From: an uncultured Porphyromonadaceae bacterium
GTDB lineage: Bacteria > Bacteroidota > Bacteroidia > Bacteroidales > Muribaculaceae
DNA length: 10,962 nt
Assembly: GCA_947174225.1 (NCBI GenBank)
Contig: CAMWIF010000046.1
Span: 1-10,962, forward strand
Reading direction: 5' to 3'
Under the pieces are notes generated by a model. That model had not been told where the DNA came from. It searched no databases and saw only the letters and a program-made list of their open reading frames with translations. Below are positions 1-8,225 of this stretch, one piece after another (positions within the stretch are counted from its first letter, which is position 1; each line of letters begins with the position of its first letter). Both the position numbers and the translations under genes were made by a program.

Positions 1-1
1 A

Positions 2-39
2 CCTTGGAAATTCGTCTAATATAGAAAGAATTTCCAAGG
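2..39 (-). terminator. Probable intrinsic terminator of the GH28-type gene
   Basis: A perfect 12-bp inverted repeat (ccttggaaattc at 2-13, gaatttccaagg at 28-39) encloses a 14-nt loop. It begins 6 bases beyond the stop codon of the minus-strand enzyme gene. Read on the minus strand it is a stable stem directly after the gene, as expected for a transcription terminator. The T-run that should follow would lie outside the window, so Rho-independent termination cannot be confirmed. It could instead protect the 3' end of the mRNA or act bidirectionally. Confidence 0.6.
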
Positions 40-45
40 CATTTT

Positions 46-1476
46 TCACTCTGCTCTATTTACATTTATACTTCCGCAGACGGATTTTACGTCGTCAAAG
101 ATTATAGGCTCGCGGTAATCGGGTTCTTTATTTGTTACATTTACATTGTTTAGTGTGAGACCTTCGACATGGCGTATATAAAAAGCCCACGCCGGTAATT
201 CTCCAAACATATGAAATTCGGGGTAGTCAGCTTTTGCCTCAGGCACCTCTTGGAGACGGTAGTTGCCAATATAGCCCATACCTTTTGTCCCACGTCCGGG
301 ATAGGAGATTTCAATATTTTCCAATGTCACATTTTCTATCTTGGCTTCCGGTATGCCTGTTATGCTACTTGGGAAGGGATTGTGGATTACATTTGTATCC
401 GGACCTCTGAGATCATACTCTATATCCGGACGGTTGAAGGGGACGTCACACCTAAGATTGCGCACTGTCACATTGCGGAATTTTCCCGGGGTAGCCCCTT
501 TCCTATGCCCGAGGCGCATAAATATGGCATTCCCCGTATTCATTGCTTCGACTCCGTCAACCACCACATTTTCAAGTATTGCCCCGTCAACTGTTTCTAA
601 AGCAACTGCCGATCGAAAAGTGTCGAATACTTTTAATCCACTGACTTTTACATTTCTGAACCCTCCAAATGATTCCGTACCAATTTTAAATGCGCTTGCA
701 CTGCTTCGGATTTCACAGTTGCGAATTTGGATATTGTCATTAAAGTCACATGGATCAAAAGATTTTAACACTATGCCGTCGTCTGCAGAGTTAATATAAC
801 AATTCTCAATCAACACATTGCGACAGTCGGCCACATCTATGCCGTCATTGTTCCAGTAAGCCCTGTTTACAAAGTTTATACCTCTGATTATTACATCGGT
901 GCATTTATTAAGGGATAGCCCCCATGCTGCCGAACCCCTCAGATGAATACCTTCTATTAGTAGGGATTTCACATTTTTGAAATCAAGAAGCTTAGGTCGG
1001 AGAGCCGGACGCATACGATGGTAATTGTAATTGGGATCAGGGCGAATTCCTGTGTGATGGAGGCTGTCAATGGCAAGGGCTAATTCAAGTCCTCTACCGT
1101 CGATAGTTCCTTCTCCGGAAATACTTATATCAGAAACCTTATCAGCCGATATAAGTCCGCTAAGTTCTCTACTGTCATTCGGATCATAACCTGCGTAATC
1201 GAATGGATTGATACTGCCTAAAATCCGAGCTTCCTTGTCTAAATATATTCCTACACCTGATGGTATTTCTAAAGTGCCTGTAATGTAATCTCCGACAGAA
1301 AACTTTAATATGCCTCCTCCCTTTGATGCAACAGTGTTTAGTGCCTGCTGAAGACATTCCGTGTTAACCTTCTCAGCATCCGGATATATCCCCATCTCTG
1401 CAACCGTATAGATATTGGCTTTCAGTATGGTGACTGTAAAGAGGGAGAGTAGTGTCAGGATAGTTTTAAGATTCAT
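46..1476 (-). CDS. Glycoside hydrolase family 28-type (polygalacturonase-like) beta-helix protein
   Basis: This 476-residue secreted protein has a hydrophobic signal peptide (about residues 1-20, ending ILKA), so it probably acts in the periplasm. The N-terminal part (about 22-90) has the pectate-lyase-like pattern seen in GH28 proteins: a GGG turn at 53-55, then YITGTLEIPSGVGIYLD and a GS turn. Rungs of a right-handed parallel beta-helix follow to about residue 395. Active-site blocks visible are NNDGID (209-214) and ADDGIVLKS (231-239), which carry the Asp residues GH28 enzymes use to hydrolyse galacturonic-acid linkages by inversion. The usual GHG block is replaced by GTESFGGF (266-273), and no RIK block is seen where expected; ALETVDG stands there (292-298). 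Later signatures are RLGHRKG (321-327) and FGELPAWAFYIRH (424-436). The length fits the family. The gene is divergent from the susCD operon, which supports a role in pectin-type glycan breakdown. The exact linkage is unknown. Confidence 0.85.
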   Translation of the reverse strand: MNLKTILTLLSLFTVTILKANIYTVAEMGIYPDAEKVNTECLQQALNTVASKGGGILKFSVGDYITGTLEIPSGVGIYLDKEARILGSINPFDYAGYDPNDSRELSGLISADKVSDISISGEGTIDGRGLELALAIDSLHHTGIRPDPNYNYHRMRPALRPKLLDFKNVKSLLIEGIHLRGSAAWGLSLNKCTDVIIRGINFVNRAYWNNDGIDVADCRNVLIENCYINSADDGIVLKSFDPCDFNDNIQIRNCEIRSSASAFKIGTESFGGFRNVKVSGLKVFDTFRSAVALETVDGAILENVVVDGVEAMNTGNAIFMRLGHRKGATPGKFRNVTVRNLRCDVPFNRPDIEYDLRGPDTNVIHNPFPSSITGIPEAKIENVTLENIEISYPGRGTKGMGYIGNYRLQEVPEAKADYPEFHMFGELPAWAFYIRHVEGLTLNNVNVTNKEPDYREPIIFDDVKSVCGSINVNRAE

Positions 1477-1559
1477 ATGTGCTATAGCTTACTTGATTGT
1501 TGTTAAGGCATCTTAATATTATTACGTTATATTTATTTGAAAATTGTAAAATCAGATGT

Positions 1560-1567
1560 CAAAGTTA
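1560..1567 (-). promoter_or_regulatory. Putative -7 box for the GH28-type gene
   Basis: On the minus strand the sequence reads TAACTTTG, an exact match to the Bacteroidetes primary-sigma -7 pattern TAnnTTTG. It would place transcription start near 1553 and give a leader of about 75 nt. About 20 bases upstream there is no TTTG, only an A/T-rich stretch, so the -33 element is weak and the promoter may need help. Confidence 0.45.
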
Positions 1568-1711
1568 GGATTGAGAGAAAATGAGTTTAAAAGGAAATAT
1601 GATTTATATAAATACCTGATATATAGTATATAATAAAATATATGGATAACAAATGATTCCCTAAGTTGAAACATTCCTACCCCATAGATGCGAGGTTTGT
1701 TTCTCCATTTC

Positions 1712-1756
1712 TTAACATTTAACGCACATTCTGTAAGGCTAAACCATATAAATTTG
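1712..1756 (+). promoter_or_regulatory. Putative promoter of the susC-susD operon
   Basis: TAAATTTG at 1749-1756 matches the Bacteroidetes -7 pattern TAnnTTTG and implies a start near 1763 with a leader of about 35 nt. No TTTG sits 19-21 bases upstream. Instead there is a short direct repeat, TTAAC at 1712-1716 and again at 1719-1723. A good -7 with a poor -33 is what one expects where an activator such as a hybrid two-component regulator or a SusR-type protein is required. That last point is inference. Confidence 0.45.
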
Positions 1757-1796
1757 CGCCCAATAAAACTTTGTAACTAACTAAAATCTATGGACG

Positions 1797-4700
1797 ATGA
1801 GTAACTCAAATTTGCTACATCATTTTTCCGGAGGTAAGTATGGGATTGTATTTCTCTTTATGCTTCTCATATTTCCGGTTTCCTCTGCATTTGCCGACTC
1901 TGATGTTCCTATGACCGTAAGTGGTAAGGTGACATGTGTCTTGTCGGACGGTGAGACAGAACCATTAATTGGTGCTTCGGTGCTGCTTAAAGGTTCTAAT
2001 ATCGGCACAGCAACAGATGCTGAGGGTAATTATACTATTAATGCTTCTAAAGGAGCCGTTCTTACATTTTCTTATATAGGGTATAAGAGTAAGGATGTCA
2101 AAGTGACTAAATCCACAATCAATGTCGTGATGGAGTCGGACCAGACTTTACTTGATGACGTTGTTGTTGTAGGTTATGGCACTATGAAGAGAAGTGATTT
2201 GACAGGTTCTGTGGTATCAATCTCAGAAAAAGATATCAAGAAGTCAGTCATAACATCAGTTGACCAGGCTTTACAGGGTAGAGCAGCGGGTGTGGATGTT
2301 ACCCAAAATTCCGGTTCACCCGGTGGTGGTATATCTGTAAGCATACGTGGTCTGAATTCATTGAATGGAAACGAACCTCTTTATATTATTGATGGCATAG
2401 CTATTGATGGTCAGACTAATGGCAACCGCACTGCACTTTCCACCATCAACCCTAACGATATAGTGCAGATGGAGGTGCTGAAAGATGCTTCAGCTACAGC
2501 TATCTATGGTTCACGAGGCGCAAACGGTGTCATAATAATCACTACACGTCAAGGTGAGATAGGTAAGCCAAAAATTACGTATGAAGGTTACTATGCTCTT
2601 CAGCAGATACCGAGCAGGTTAGACGTTATGAATCTTCAGGAATATGCCATAATGTTCAATCGCAGATGTGAAGAAATAGGTTGGGGAGAACGTGAAGAAT
2701 TCCTTGACCCTTCCATTCTTGGAGAAGGCACGAATTGGCAGAAAGAGATTTTCCGTAATGCTCCTATGCATAGCCATCAGGTTACGATGTCAGGTGGCAC
2801 CAGCACTACAAGATATATGGCAAGTGCCGGTTATCTGAACCAAGAGGGTATAGCAGTAGGGTCGGATTTTAGTCGTTTCTCCGGCCGAATCAATCTTGAC
2901 TCAAAAATCACCAACTGGTTGCAGGTGGGGGTGCAGTCAATGTTTGCGCATACCAACCGTACCAATACGATTGATAACAATAGTGTCATTTCTTTGGCGT
3001 TGCGTCAGTTCCCTGAAGTGCCGGCACGTAATCCTGACGGTTCCTGGGGTATGAAGCAGGATGATTTGACCGGAAGTGAGGTTGATAATCCGTTGGCAAA
3101 TGCTTTGACCCGAGAAAACTATGACAAGGGTCTGCAAGTTATCGCTAATGCTTGGGCAAATTTTTCATATAAGGGTTTCTCTTTGCGTCTTGAATATGGA
3201 GGCAGCTATGACTACAGCAACAATTACTATTTTGTTCCGAATCTGGAATATAATACCTACACTCAGAAGTCGAGTGGCAGCCGCTCTGCCTCCAACAGTA
3301 ATTATTGGTCGTTTAAACAGTACTTGACTTACGATAATAGTTTTGAGCGTCACTCAATTCAGGCTATGATTGGTCATGAGGCACAAGGTTCAGGCTGGGG
3401 ATACCTTTCCGGTTCACGCGAGAACTTCTTGTTCAATTCTGTTCACGAACTTGGTGTGGGTGATGAGAAGACCGCGAAAAACTCCAGTTCGAAAGGCAGC
3501 TGGGGCAGCGAGTCTTATTATGGCCGTGTAAACTATATTTTTGACGACCGCTATCTGATTACCGCTACTTTACGTGCGGATGGCTCTGCTAATTTCGGTC
3601 CTGCAAACCGCTGGGGTTGGTTCCCTTCTGCCGCAGTGGCTTGGAGATTTAAGAATGAGGCATTCCTTAGAGATGTTGAATGGCTATCTAATGCTAAGTT
3701 ACGTTTAGGTTGGGGTATTGTAGGCAACCAGAACATAGGTTCTTATGCTTATGGTTCAACAATGGCTACAATATCTTCCGGTTTCGGCACATCGTTCTAT
3801 CCTGCTAATTATGCTAATTCAAAAGTGAAGTGGGAGCGTACGAAATCTTACAATGTCGGCCTTGATTTAGCCTTCCTGAATAATCGTATAGAGTTTATAA
3901 TTGACGGGTATTTCAAGAAGACAGATAATATGCTTATGCAGGCATCGCTTCCTAACTATGTGACAGGAGCAATCTCCTCACCTTATGTCAATACCGGAGC
4001 AATGCAGAATAAGGGTTTTGAATTCACACTCAATACCGTCAATATAGATACCCGTGATTTCACATGGACTTCCGGTTTGACATTCACACTTAACCGTAAT
4101 AAAGTGACAGATCTGTATACAGAGACAGCAGGTATTGCCGGATATATCGGCAATCAGATCTATACTTATACTCAAGTAGGATATCCAGCCGGACAGTTCT
4201 ATGGGTATCAGGTTATCGGAATGTTTGAGAAAGAGTCAGACTTTTATCTTAAAGACTCAGCAGGCGAGTTTGTGCTGAATGAGAACGGTGAGAAGCAATT
4301 CGTGCCGATGCCCTCCATCAATAATGGTGTTAACGAATATGGTATATGGTATGGCGACTATATCTTTAAAGATGCCAACGAAGACGGAGTGATCGATGAG
4401 AAGGACCGTGTATATATAGGTAATCCTGAGCCTAAGTTCACCTTCGGCTTCAATAACCAGTTCTCTTGGAAGGGCATAGAGCTGAATTTATTCTTCACAG
4501 GTTCTGTGGGAAATAAAGTTCTTAATTATCTCCGCAAGGAGCAATCGAACCCCTATAACCGTTTCGTCACCTTGAAGTCTGTCACAGATTTTGCAAGGGT
4601 TGAGAAGATTGATCCGGAGGGTGAAAAGACGCTTGAGAATATGCACGTGGCAAATCCGGGCAGTTATACTTACCGTATCTCTTCCTACAACAACAACGAC

Positions 4701-4979
4701 AATGACCGAATCTCAAATGTCTTTATTGAAGATGGTTCCTATTTGCGTCTGAAGAATCTTTCAGTTGGATATTCATTCCCGAAAAAACTTCTCAAGAAGA
4801 TAAAATTCGAAAATCTGCGTGTGTATATGAATATTCAGAATCTGTGTACGATTACCGGCTATAAGGGATATGATCCTGAGGTTGGTGCGTACAATCAGGG
4901 AGTTTTGCTTAGAGGTATTGACTATGCACGCTATCCGTTGCAAAGAGTCTATACATTCGGTTTAAACCTAACACTCTAA
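1797..4979 (+). CDS. SusC/RagA-family TonB-dependent outer-membrane glycan transporter
   Basis: This 1060-residue protein imports oligosaccharides across the outer membrane using energy from TonB. A signal peptide spans about residues 1-33 (hydrophobic 16-29, cleavage after AFA). It is followed by a carboxypeptidase-regulatory-like Ig domain (about 41-113, with LIGASVLLKG and FSYIGYKSKD). Next are the TonB-box/plug entry LDDVVVVGYGTMKRSDLTGS (119-138), a plug with ALQGRAAGVDV, SIRGLNSLNG, PLYIIDG and VLKDASATAIYGSRGANGVI (to about 252), and a 22-strand-type beta-barrel to the C-terminus. A Ca-loop-like KDANEDGVIDEKD lies in the late barrel and is common in SusC proteins. Length is normal. The ATG at 1797 is chosen because it gives an intact signal peptide. 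The ATG at 1790 is out of frame and stops after four codons. The susD gene follows after 13 bp, clearly in the same operon. The substrate cannot be read from SusC itself. Confidence 0.96.
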   Translation: MSNSNLLHHFSGGKYGIVFLFMLLIFPVSSAFADSDVPMTVSGKVTCVLSDGETEPLIGASVLLKGSNIGTATDAEGNYTINASKGAVLTFSYIGYKSKDVKVTKSTINVVMESDQTLLDDVVVVGYGTMKRSDLTGSVVSISEKDIKKSVITSVDQALQGRAAGVDVTQNSGSPGGGISVSIRGLNSLNGNEPLYIIDGIAIDGQTNGNRTALSTINPNDIVQMEVLKDASATAIYGSRGANGVIIITTRQGEIGKPKITYEGYYALQQIPSRLDVMNLQEYAIMFNRRCEEIGWGEREEFLDPSILGEGTNWQKEIFRNAPMHSHQVTMSGGTSTTRYMASAGYLNQEGIAVGSDFSRFSGRINLDSKITNWLQVGVQSMFAHTNRTNTIDNNSVISLALRQFPEVPARNPDGSWGMKQDDLTGSEVDNPLANALTRENYDKGLQVIANAWANFSYKGFSLRLEYGGSYDYSNNYYFVPNLEYNTYTQKSSGSRSASNSNYWSFKQYLTYDNSFERHSIQAMIGHEAQGSGWGYLSGSRENFLFNSVHELGVGDEKTAKNSSSKGSWGSESYYGRVNYIFDDRYLITATLRADGSANFGPANRWGWFPSAAVAWRFKNEAFLRDVEWLSNAKLRLGWGIVGNQNIGSYAYGSTMATISSGFGTSFYPANYANSKVKWERTKSYNVGLDLAFLNNRIEFIIDGYFKKTDNMLMQASLPNYVTGAISSPYVNTGAMQNKGFEFTLNTVNIDTRDFTWTSGLTFTLNRNKVTDLYTETAGIAGYIGNQIYTYTQVGYPAGQFYGYQVIGMFEKESDFYLKDSAGEFVLNENGEKQFVPMPSINNGVNEYGIWYGDYIFKDANEDGVIDEKDRVYIGNPEPKFTFGFNNQFSWKGIELNLFFTGSVGNKVLNYLRKEQSNPYNRFVTLKSVTDFARVEKIDPEGEKTLENMHVANPGSYTYRISSYNNNDNDRISNVFIEDGSYLRLKNLSVGYSFPKKLLKKIKFENLRVYMNIQNLCTITGYKGYDPEVGAYNQGVLLRGIDYARYPLQRVYTFGLNLTL

Positions 4980-4992
4980 AGAAATAACAATC

Positions 4993-6636
4993 ATGAAAAT
5001 ACGTAATTACCTACTTGCAGCTGTCGCTGCATTGACAATGGGAATGTCGAGTGTTTCATGTAGTAGTGATATACTTGAGCATTTACCGGAGAATTCTTAT
5101 ATCGAAGATAATTTCTATGAATCAGACGAGGCTTTGATGGCAAGTACAGCTTCACTCTACTGCCGTGCCTGGTTTGATTATAACAGCCGTGCTCTTTTGC
5201 TTATGGGTGCATGTCTGCCCAATGACGTTTACTATCGTTGGTCTTGGCCAAGCTACACACGTTTTCAGGTTACAGCCCTTGATCAGGAGTTGGGCGACAT
5301 TTGGAAGAGCTTCTATTCGGTTGTGACACTTTCAAATGCTACCCTTGCCAATATCAAAACAAAATGTGGCCCGGATGTGTCGGAGTTGGCACGTAACACG
5401 GCTATGGGCGAGGCACGCCTTATGCGAGGCATAGCTTTGTTTTGGGCAATGCATATATGGGGACCGGTCATCGTATTTGAAGATAATCAGACCGTAGTAG
5501 ATAATCCTGTGCAGCCCAAAATTGTGGAAGAGGATATTTTCAAATTTGTCATCAACGACCTGACTGCTGCGTCTGAATTATTACCAGAGAAACCGTCTGA
5601 ACCCGGTAGAGCTACGAGTTACAGTGCAAAGGGTATGCTTGCCAAGGTATATCTGGCTCGTTCCAGCTGGTTTACGCCCGGAGAAAGAAACGCGGAAGAT
5701 CTTGCTAAATGTAAAGAGCTTTGTTTGGATGTAATCAATAACGGTCCTTATTCACTTCTTCCTGATTATGAGAATCTGTTCAAGTATCGTTACAATAATA
5801 ATCAGGAATGTATGCTTGCAATGCAGTGGTATAAATCGGCTACAATGACTTGGTATGCCGGAAATACCAATCTTTCCGACCTTGCTTTCAGTAGTGATGT
5901 CATAGGTGGAGCCGCAGCGTGGGCTAACGGCAGGATGACTATGGAAATGGCAGGGCAATATAAGTATCTTGACGATAAGGGTCAAGAGCATTGGGAAGGT
6001 AAACGTATGTGGACCACATGGTTTGTTCCCGGACACCACTACGATTATATTAACATTGCAGATGGCGGCTATACTTATGCTGCTGATAACACATCAATGC
6101 CTCCCAAGAAAGGAGTGCCGGGTGGACCCGATGATGATAACGATGGTTTTGTTTCGATGATGAACTCCCCCTTGAATACCTATATCCAACGTTTAGCTGA
6201 TGTTTACCTAATGTATGCAGAGGCTTGTTTGGGCGATTCTCCGGTTCTTACGGGTGAAGGACTTCAGTATTTTAATGCTGTCAGAAGCAGGGTAGAAGAG
6301 GCAACCGTAAGTTCAATTACTTTTGAAGATATTATGCGTGAAAGACGTGTGGAGTTTGGTATGGAGTATTCCACATGGTATGATTTTATGTCCTGGTATC
6401 ATTGGAAACCGGAATTTATGTTGAATTTCCTCAATAATCAAATGCGTACTTATGGTTTTGAGCTTTCAATGGGTCCGAATGGAGAGATAATTATCGATCC
6501 TGAGTCAATAGAAGAACCGTCGGATGTGGTTTCTGTAGTCACTCATGACAATATACATCTTCCCTTCCCGGAAGCGGATGTGATCCAGAACCCGTTGTTG
6601 AAACAAGATCCGGTGAGATACAATTTCTCAGAGTAA
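4993..6636 (+). CDS. SusD/RagB-family surface glycan-binding lipoprotein
   Basis: This 547-residue lipoprotein is the expected lid and glycan-capture partner of the SusC just upstream. The signal peptide ends in SVSC, with the lipid-bearing cysteine at residue 23. After it comes CSSDILE, an acidic stretch compatible with export to the cell surface. Residues about 25-225 match the SusD N-terminal domain, with TPR-like helices (GEARLMRGIALFWAMHIWGP at 139-158; RATSYSAKGMLAKVYLA at 206-222). Residues about 260-547 match the RagB/SusD domain: RLADVYLMYAEACLG at 400-414, then IMRERRVEFGMEYSTWYDFM, ending with HLPFPEADVIQNPLLKQDP. A PDDDNDGF loop (379-386) looks like a calcium site. Aromatic residues (W84, W279, W287, W310, W336, W340) are candidates for sugar stacking. 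The next gene starts 26 bp downstream and is probably co-transcribed. Confidence 0.95.
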   Translation: MKIRNYLLAAVAALTMGMSSVSCSSDILEHLPENSYIEDNFYESDEALMASTASLYCRAWFDYNSRALLLMGACLPNDVYYRWSWPSYTRFQVTALDQELGDIWKSFYSVVTLSNATLANIKTKCGPDVSELARNTAMGEARLMRGIALFWAMHIWGPVIVFEDNQTVVDNPVQPKIVEEDIFKFVINDLTAASELLPEKPSEPGRATSYSAKGMLAKVYLARSSWFTPGERNAEDLAKCKELCLDVINNGPYSLLPDYENLFKYRYNNNQECMLAMQWYKSATMTWYAGNTNLSDLAFSSDVIGGAAAWANGRMTMEMAGQYKYLDDKGQEHWEGKRMWTTWFVPGHHYDYINIADGGYTYAADNTSMPPKKGVPGGPDDDNDGFVSMMNSPLNTYIQRLADVYLMYAEACLGDSPVLTGEGLQYFNAVRSRVEEATVSSITFEDIMRERRVEFGMEYSTWYDFMSWYHWKPEFMLNFLNNQMRTYGFELSMGPNGEIIIDPESIEEPSDVVSVVTHDNIHLPFPEADVIQNPLLKQDPVRYNFSE

Positions 6637-6662
6637 TGATAGATGGCTAAATTTTTGAAAAT

Positions 6663-8147
6663 ATGAAAAGAGAGAAAAGAATATATATCTGGTGTGCATT
6701 GATGGCTATGCTGATAATGGGCTTTGGTCTTCAGGCATGTCAAGACGAGCACGGAGGAGGAACTCCGACAATTGATTCGGTTAGAATTACCGATCCTGAG
6801 AAGGCTGACAGCACTTTCACCGTTGCCACTCGTGGTGCTATGATTGTGATTCAAGGTCAAAATCTCAATGATGCCCAACATATCTATATAAATGATCAGG
6901 AGGTTGGATTCAACTGTAACTATAATACTTCTACCCATATTATCTTGACTATCCCGTCAGACCTTAAAGTGGTGGGAGAGGATTCTACCTTGCCTATGGA
7001 AATAAGAGTGGAGACAAATCATGGCACTGCCACTTATGAATTCCATGTGATTGCCGGTGAGCCGAGAATAGACTATTATAAGGTAGATCTCACAGAGGTG
7101 GAGCCGGGAGTTTTTGCTGTGGCTCCGGGTCAGGAATTGTCAATATATGGAGACCTTTTCCACGAAATTAGCGCAGTGGGTCTTGCAGATGTTGATACGC
7201 TGAACATAATGCCTATGCGCGATTTTGTTGTAAATGATAGCTGCAATTGTATAAAAGTGCATATGCCCGATATGATTTATGACAAGGGTGTGATTGTGGT
7301 GGAAGGATTTGCCGGAGAGGCTTACTATGGATTTGCTCGGTCAGTACCCGAACCATCGGTTTCAGGTATGTCGTCAGATATGCCTGTCATTGGCTCAACA
7401 GTGTCGGTGTATGGAAGTAATCTAATGGAAATTGTAGGCATCTACTTTGGCGATGATTTGGCTGTAGATGGTAAGGATGTTGTGACATATGATGCTCAAA
7501 ATCGTATAGATTTCGTGATGCCTTATGTGCCTGAAGCCACGGTTCCGTTGGTTGTAAAGACTTTGGGCGGCTCCGCAAGTTTTGATGGATTCTATGTATT
7601 TGAGCGTATGATTACTGATTTTGACGGACATTCTACCGGTCAATGGTGGGATTGGGGTAATATGCGTGTTGACTTCGACAACGAGTGGTGGTCAGCTCCT
7701 AACACAGCTCCTTCTAACCATTCGGGTCATCTCCTTGGATTTGAAGGTGTATCAGCAGGGTGGTTTGGTGCCCACGCGGTACACGGCTGCGGACAAGTGG
7801 ATAACATTGACGACTCTACACCTCTTTCTTCTATCCAGCTGCGTTTTGAAGCTTGCCGAATGACTACATATCCTTATGCCGCGTGGCTCGGTATTAAGTT
7901 TATGAACCAAGAAAAGTCTGATGTCCAATTGGTTGATTATAATTCAGGCAAATTGGTAATGAGAGAGTGGATGACAGTAGCTGTGCCGTTGACAGACTAT
8001 GCTCCTGTAGGAGTGACGACTTATGGTGAGTTGAAGGCGGCTGATGTCATTGATGCGGATAATTTCTATGTATGGACTCAATTTGAGGAGTATGGAGAAT
8101 ATTACGATCTGTATCTTGATAACTTTAGGCTCTATGTCACTGAATAA
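6663..8147 (+). CDS. Surface glycan-binding lipoprotein with IPT/TIG-like repeats (SGBP-B type)
   Basis: This 494-residue lipoprotein occupies the SusE/F position of the operon and probably holds polysaccharide at the cell surface. The signal peptide ends LQAC with the acylated cysteine at 26. The following QDE fits the Bacteroidetes surface-export signal. Three tandem Ig-like segments follow. The first, about 35-130, contains GAMIVIQGQNLNDAQHIYIND. The second, about 133-225, has APGQELSIYGDLF. The third, about 230-314, has IGSTVSVYGSNLMEIVGIYFGDD. The first and third are the clearest IPT/TIG matches. The C-terminal domain (about 317-494) is rich in Trp (W328, W329, W331, W342, W343, W367) and ends in YDLYLDNFRLYVTE, resembling the C-terminal glycan-binding domain of xyloglucan SGBP-B proteins. 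That domain family also occurs in loci for other glycans, so xyloglucan is not implied. It lacks any catalytic signature. Given the GH28 neighbour, a pectic ligand is the best guess. Confidence 0.85.
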   Translation: MKREKRIYIWCALMAMLIMGFGLQACQDEHGGGTPTIDSVRITDPEKADSTFTVATRGAMIVIQGQNLNDAQHIYINDQEVGFNCNYNTSTHIILTIPSDLKVVGEDSTLPMEIRVETNHGTATYEFHVIAGEPRIDYYKVDLTEVEPGVFAVAPGQELSIYGDLFHEISAVGLADVDTLNIMPMRDFVVNDSCNCIKVHMPDMIYDKGVIVVEGFAGEAYYGFARSVPEPSVSGMSSDMPVIGSTVSVYGSNLMEIVGIYFGDDLAVDGKDVVTYDAQNRIDFVMPYVPEATVPLVVKTLGGSASFDGFYVFERMITDFDGHSTGQWWDWGNMRVDFDNEWWSAPNTAPSNHSGHLLGFEGVSAGWFGAHAVHGCGQVDNIDDSTPLSSIQLRFEACRMTTYPYAAWLGIKFMNQEKSDVQLVDYNSGKLVMREWMTVAVPLTDYAPVGVTTYGELKAADVIDADNFYVWTQFEEYGEYYDLYLDNFRLYVTE

Positions 8148-8153
8148 CGAAGT

Positions 8154-8174
8154 GTAAATCTACTTGTAGGTTAC
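8154..8174 (+). terminator. Weak hairpin just after the glycan-binding lipoprotein gene
   Basis: Seven bases after the stop codon, 8154-8162 can pair with 8167-8174 (eight pairs including one G-U, one bulged A) around a CTTG tetraloop. It is placed where an operon terminator would be, but no T-run follows, so it may only stabilise the mRNA 3' end. Confidence 0.25.
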
Positions 8175-8225
8175 TATAAGCCGGCATATCCCGTAACATA
8201 GGTATAATACCTGTGATTTGTAGAC

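Larger units (their letters stand above)
1477..1796. other. Divergent intergenic region between the GH28-type gene and the susC operon
   Basis: This 320-bp AT-rich gap holds the promoters of both transcripts, listed separately. The stretch from about 1590 to 1660 is extremely AT-rich (runs of ta/at such as gatatatagtatataat), which is typical of a flexible or activator-binding region. No small gene is seen. No regulator is encoded in it. Confidence 0.7.

Noticed and set aside
211..799. Two overlapping plus-strand open frames opposite the GH28-type gene
   Set aside because: Both lie antisense to a clear enzyme with conserved motifs and show no protein-like features of their own.
6543..6938. 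131-codon minus-strand frame across the susD/lipoprotein junction
   Set aside because: It is antisense to two well-supported genes and spans their junction; no protein signature is seen.
8200..8212. AGGTATAATACCT palindrome
   Set aside because: The arms are short and the centre is too tight for a stable hairpin; it is mentioned only as part of the gap and not claimed as an operator or terminator.
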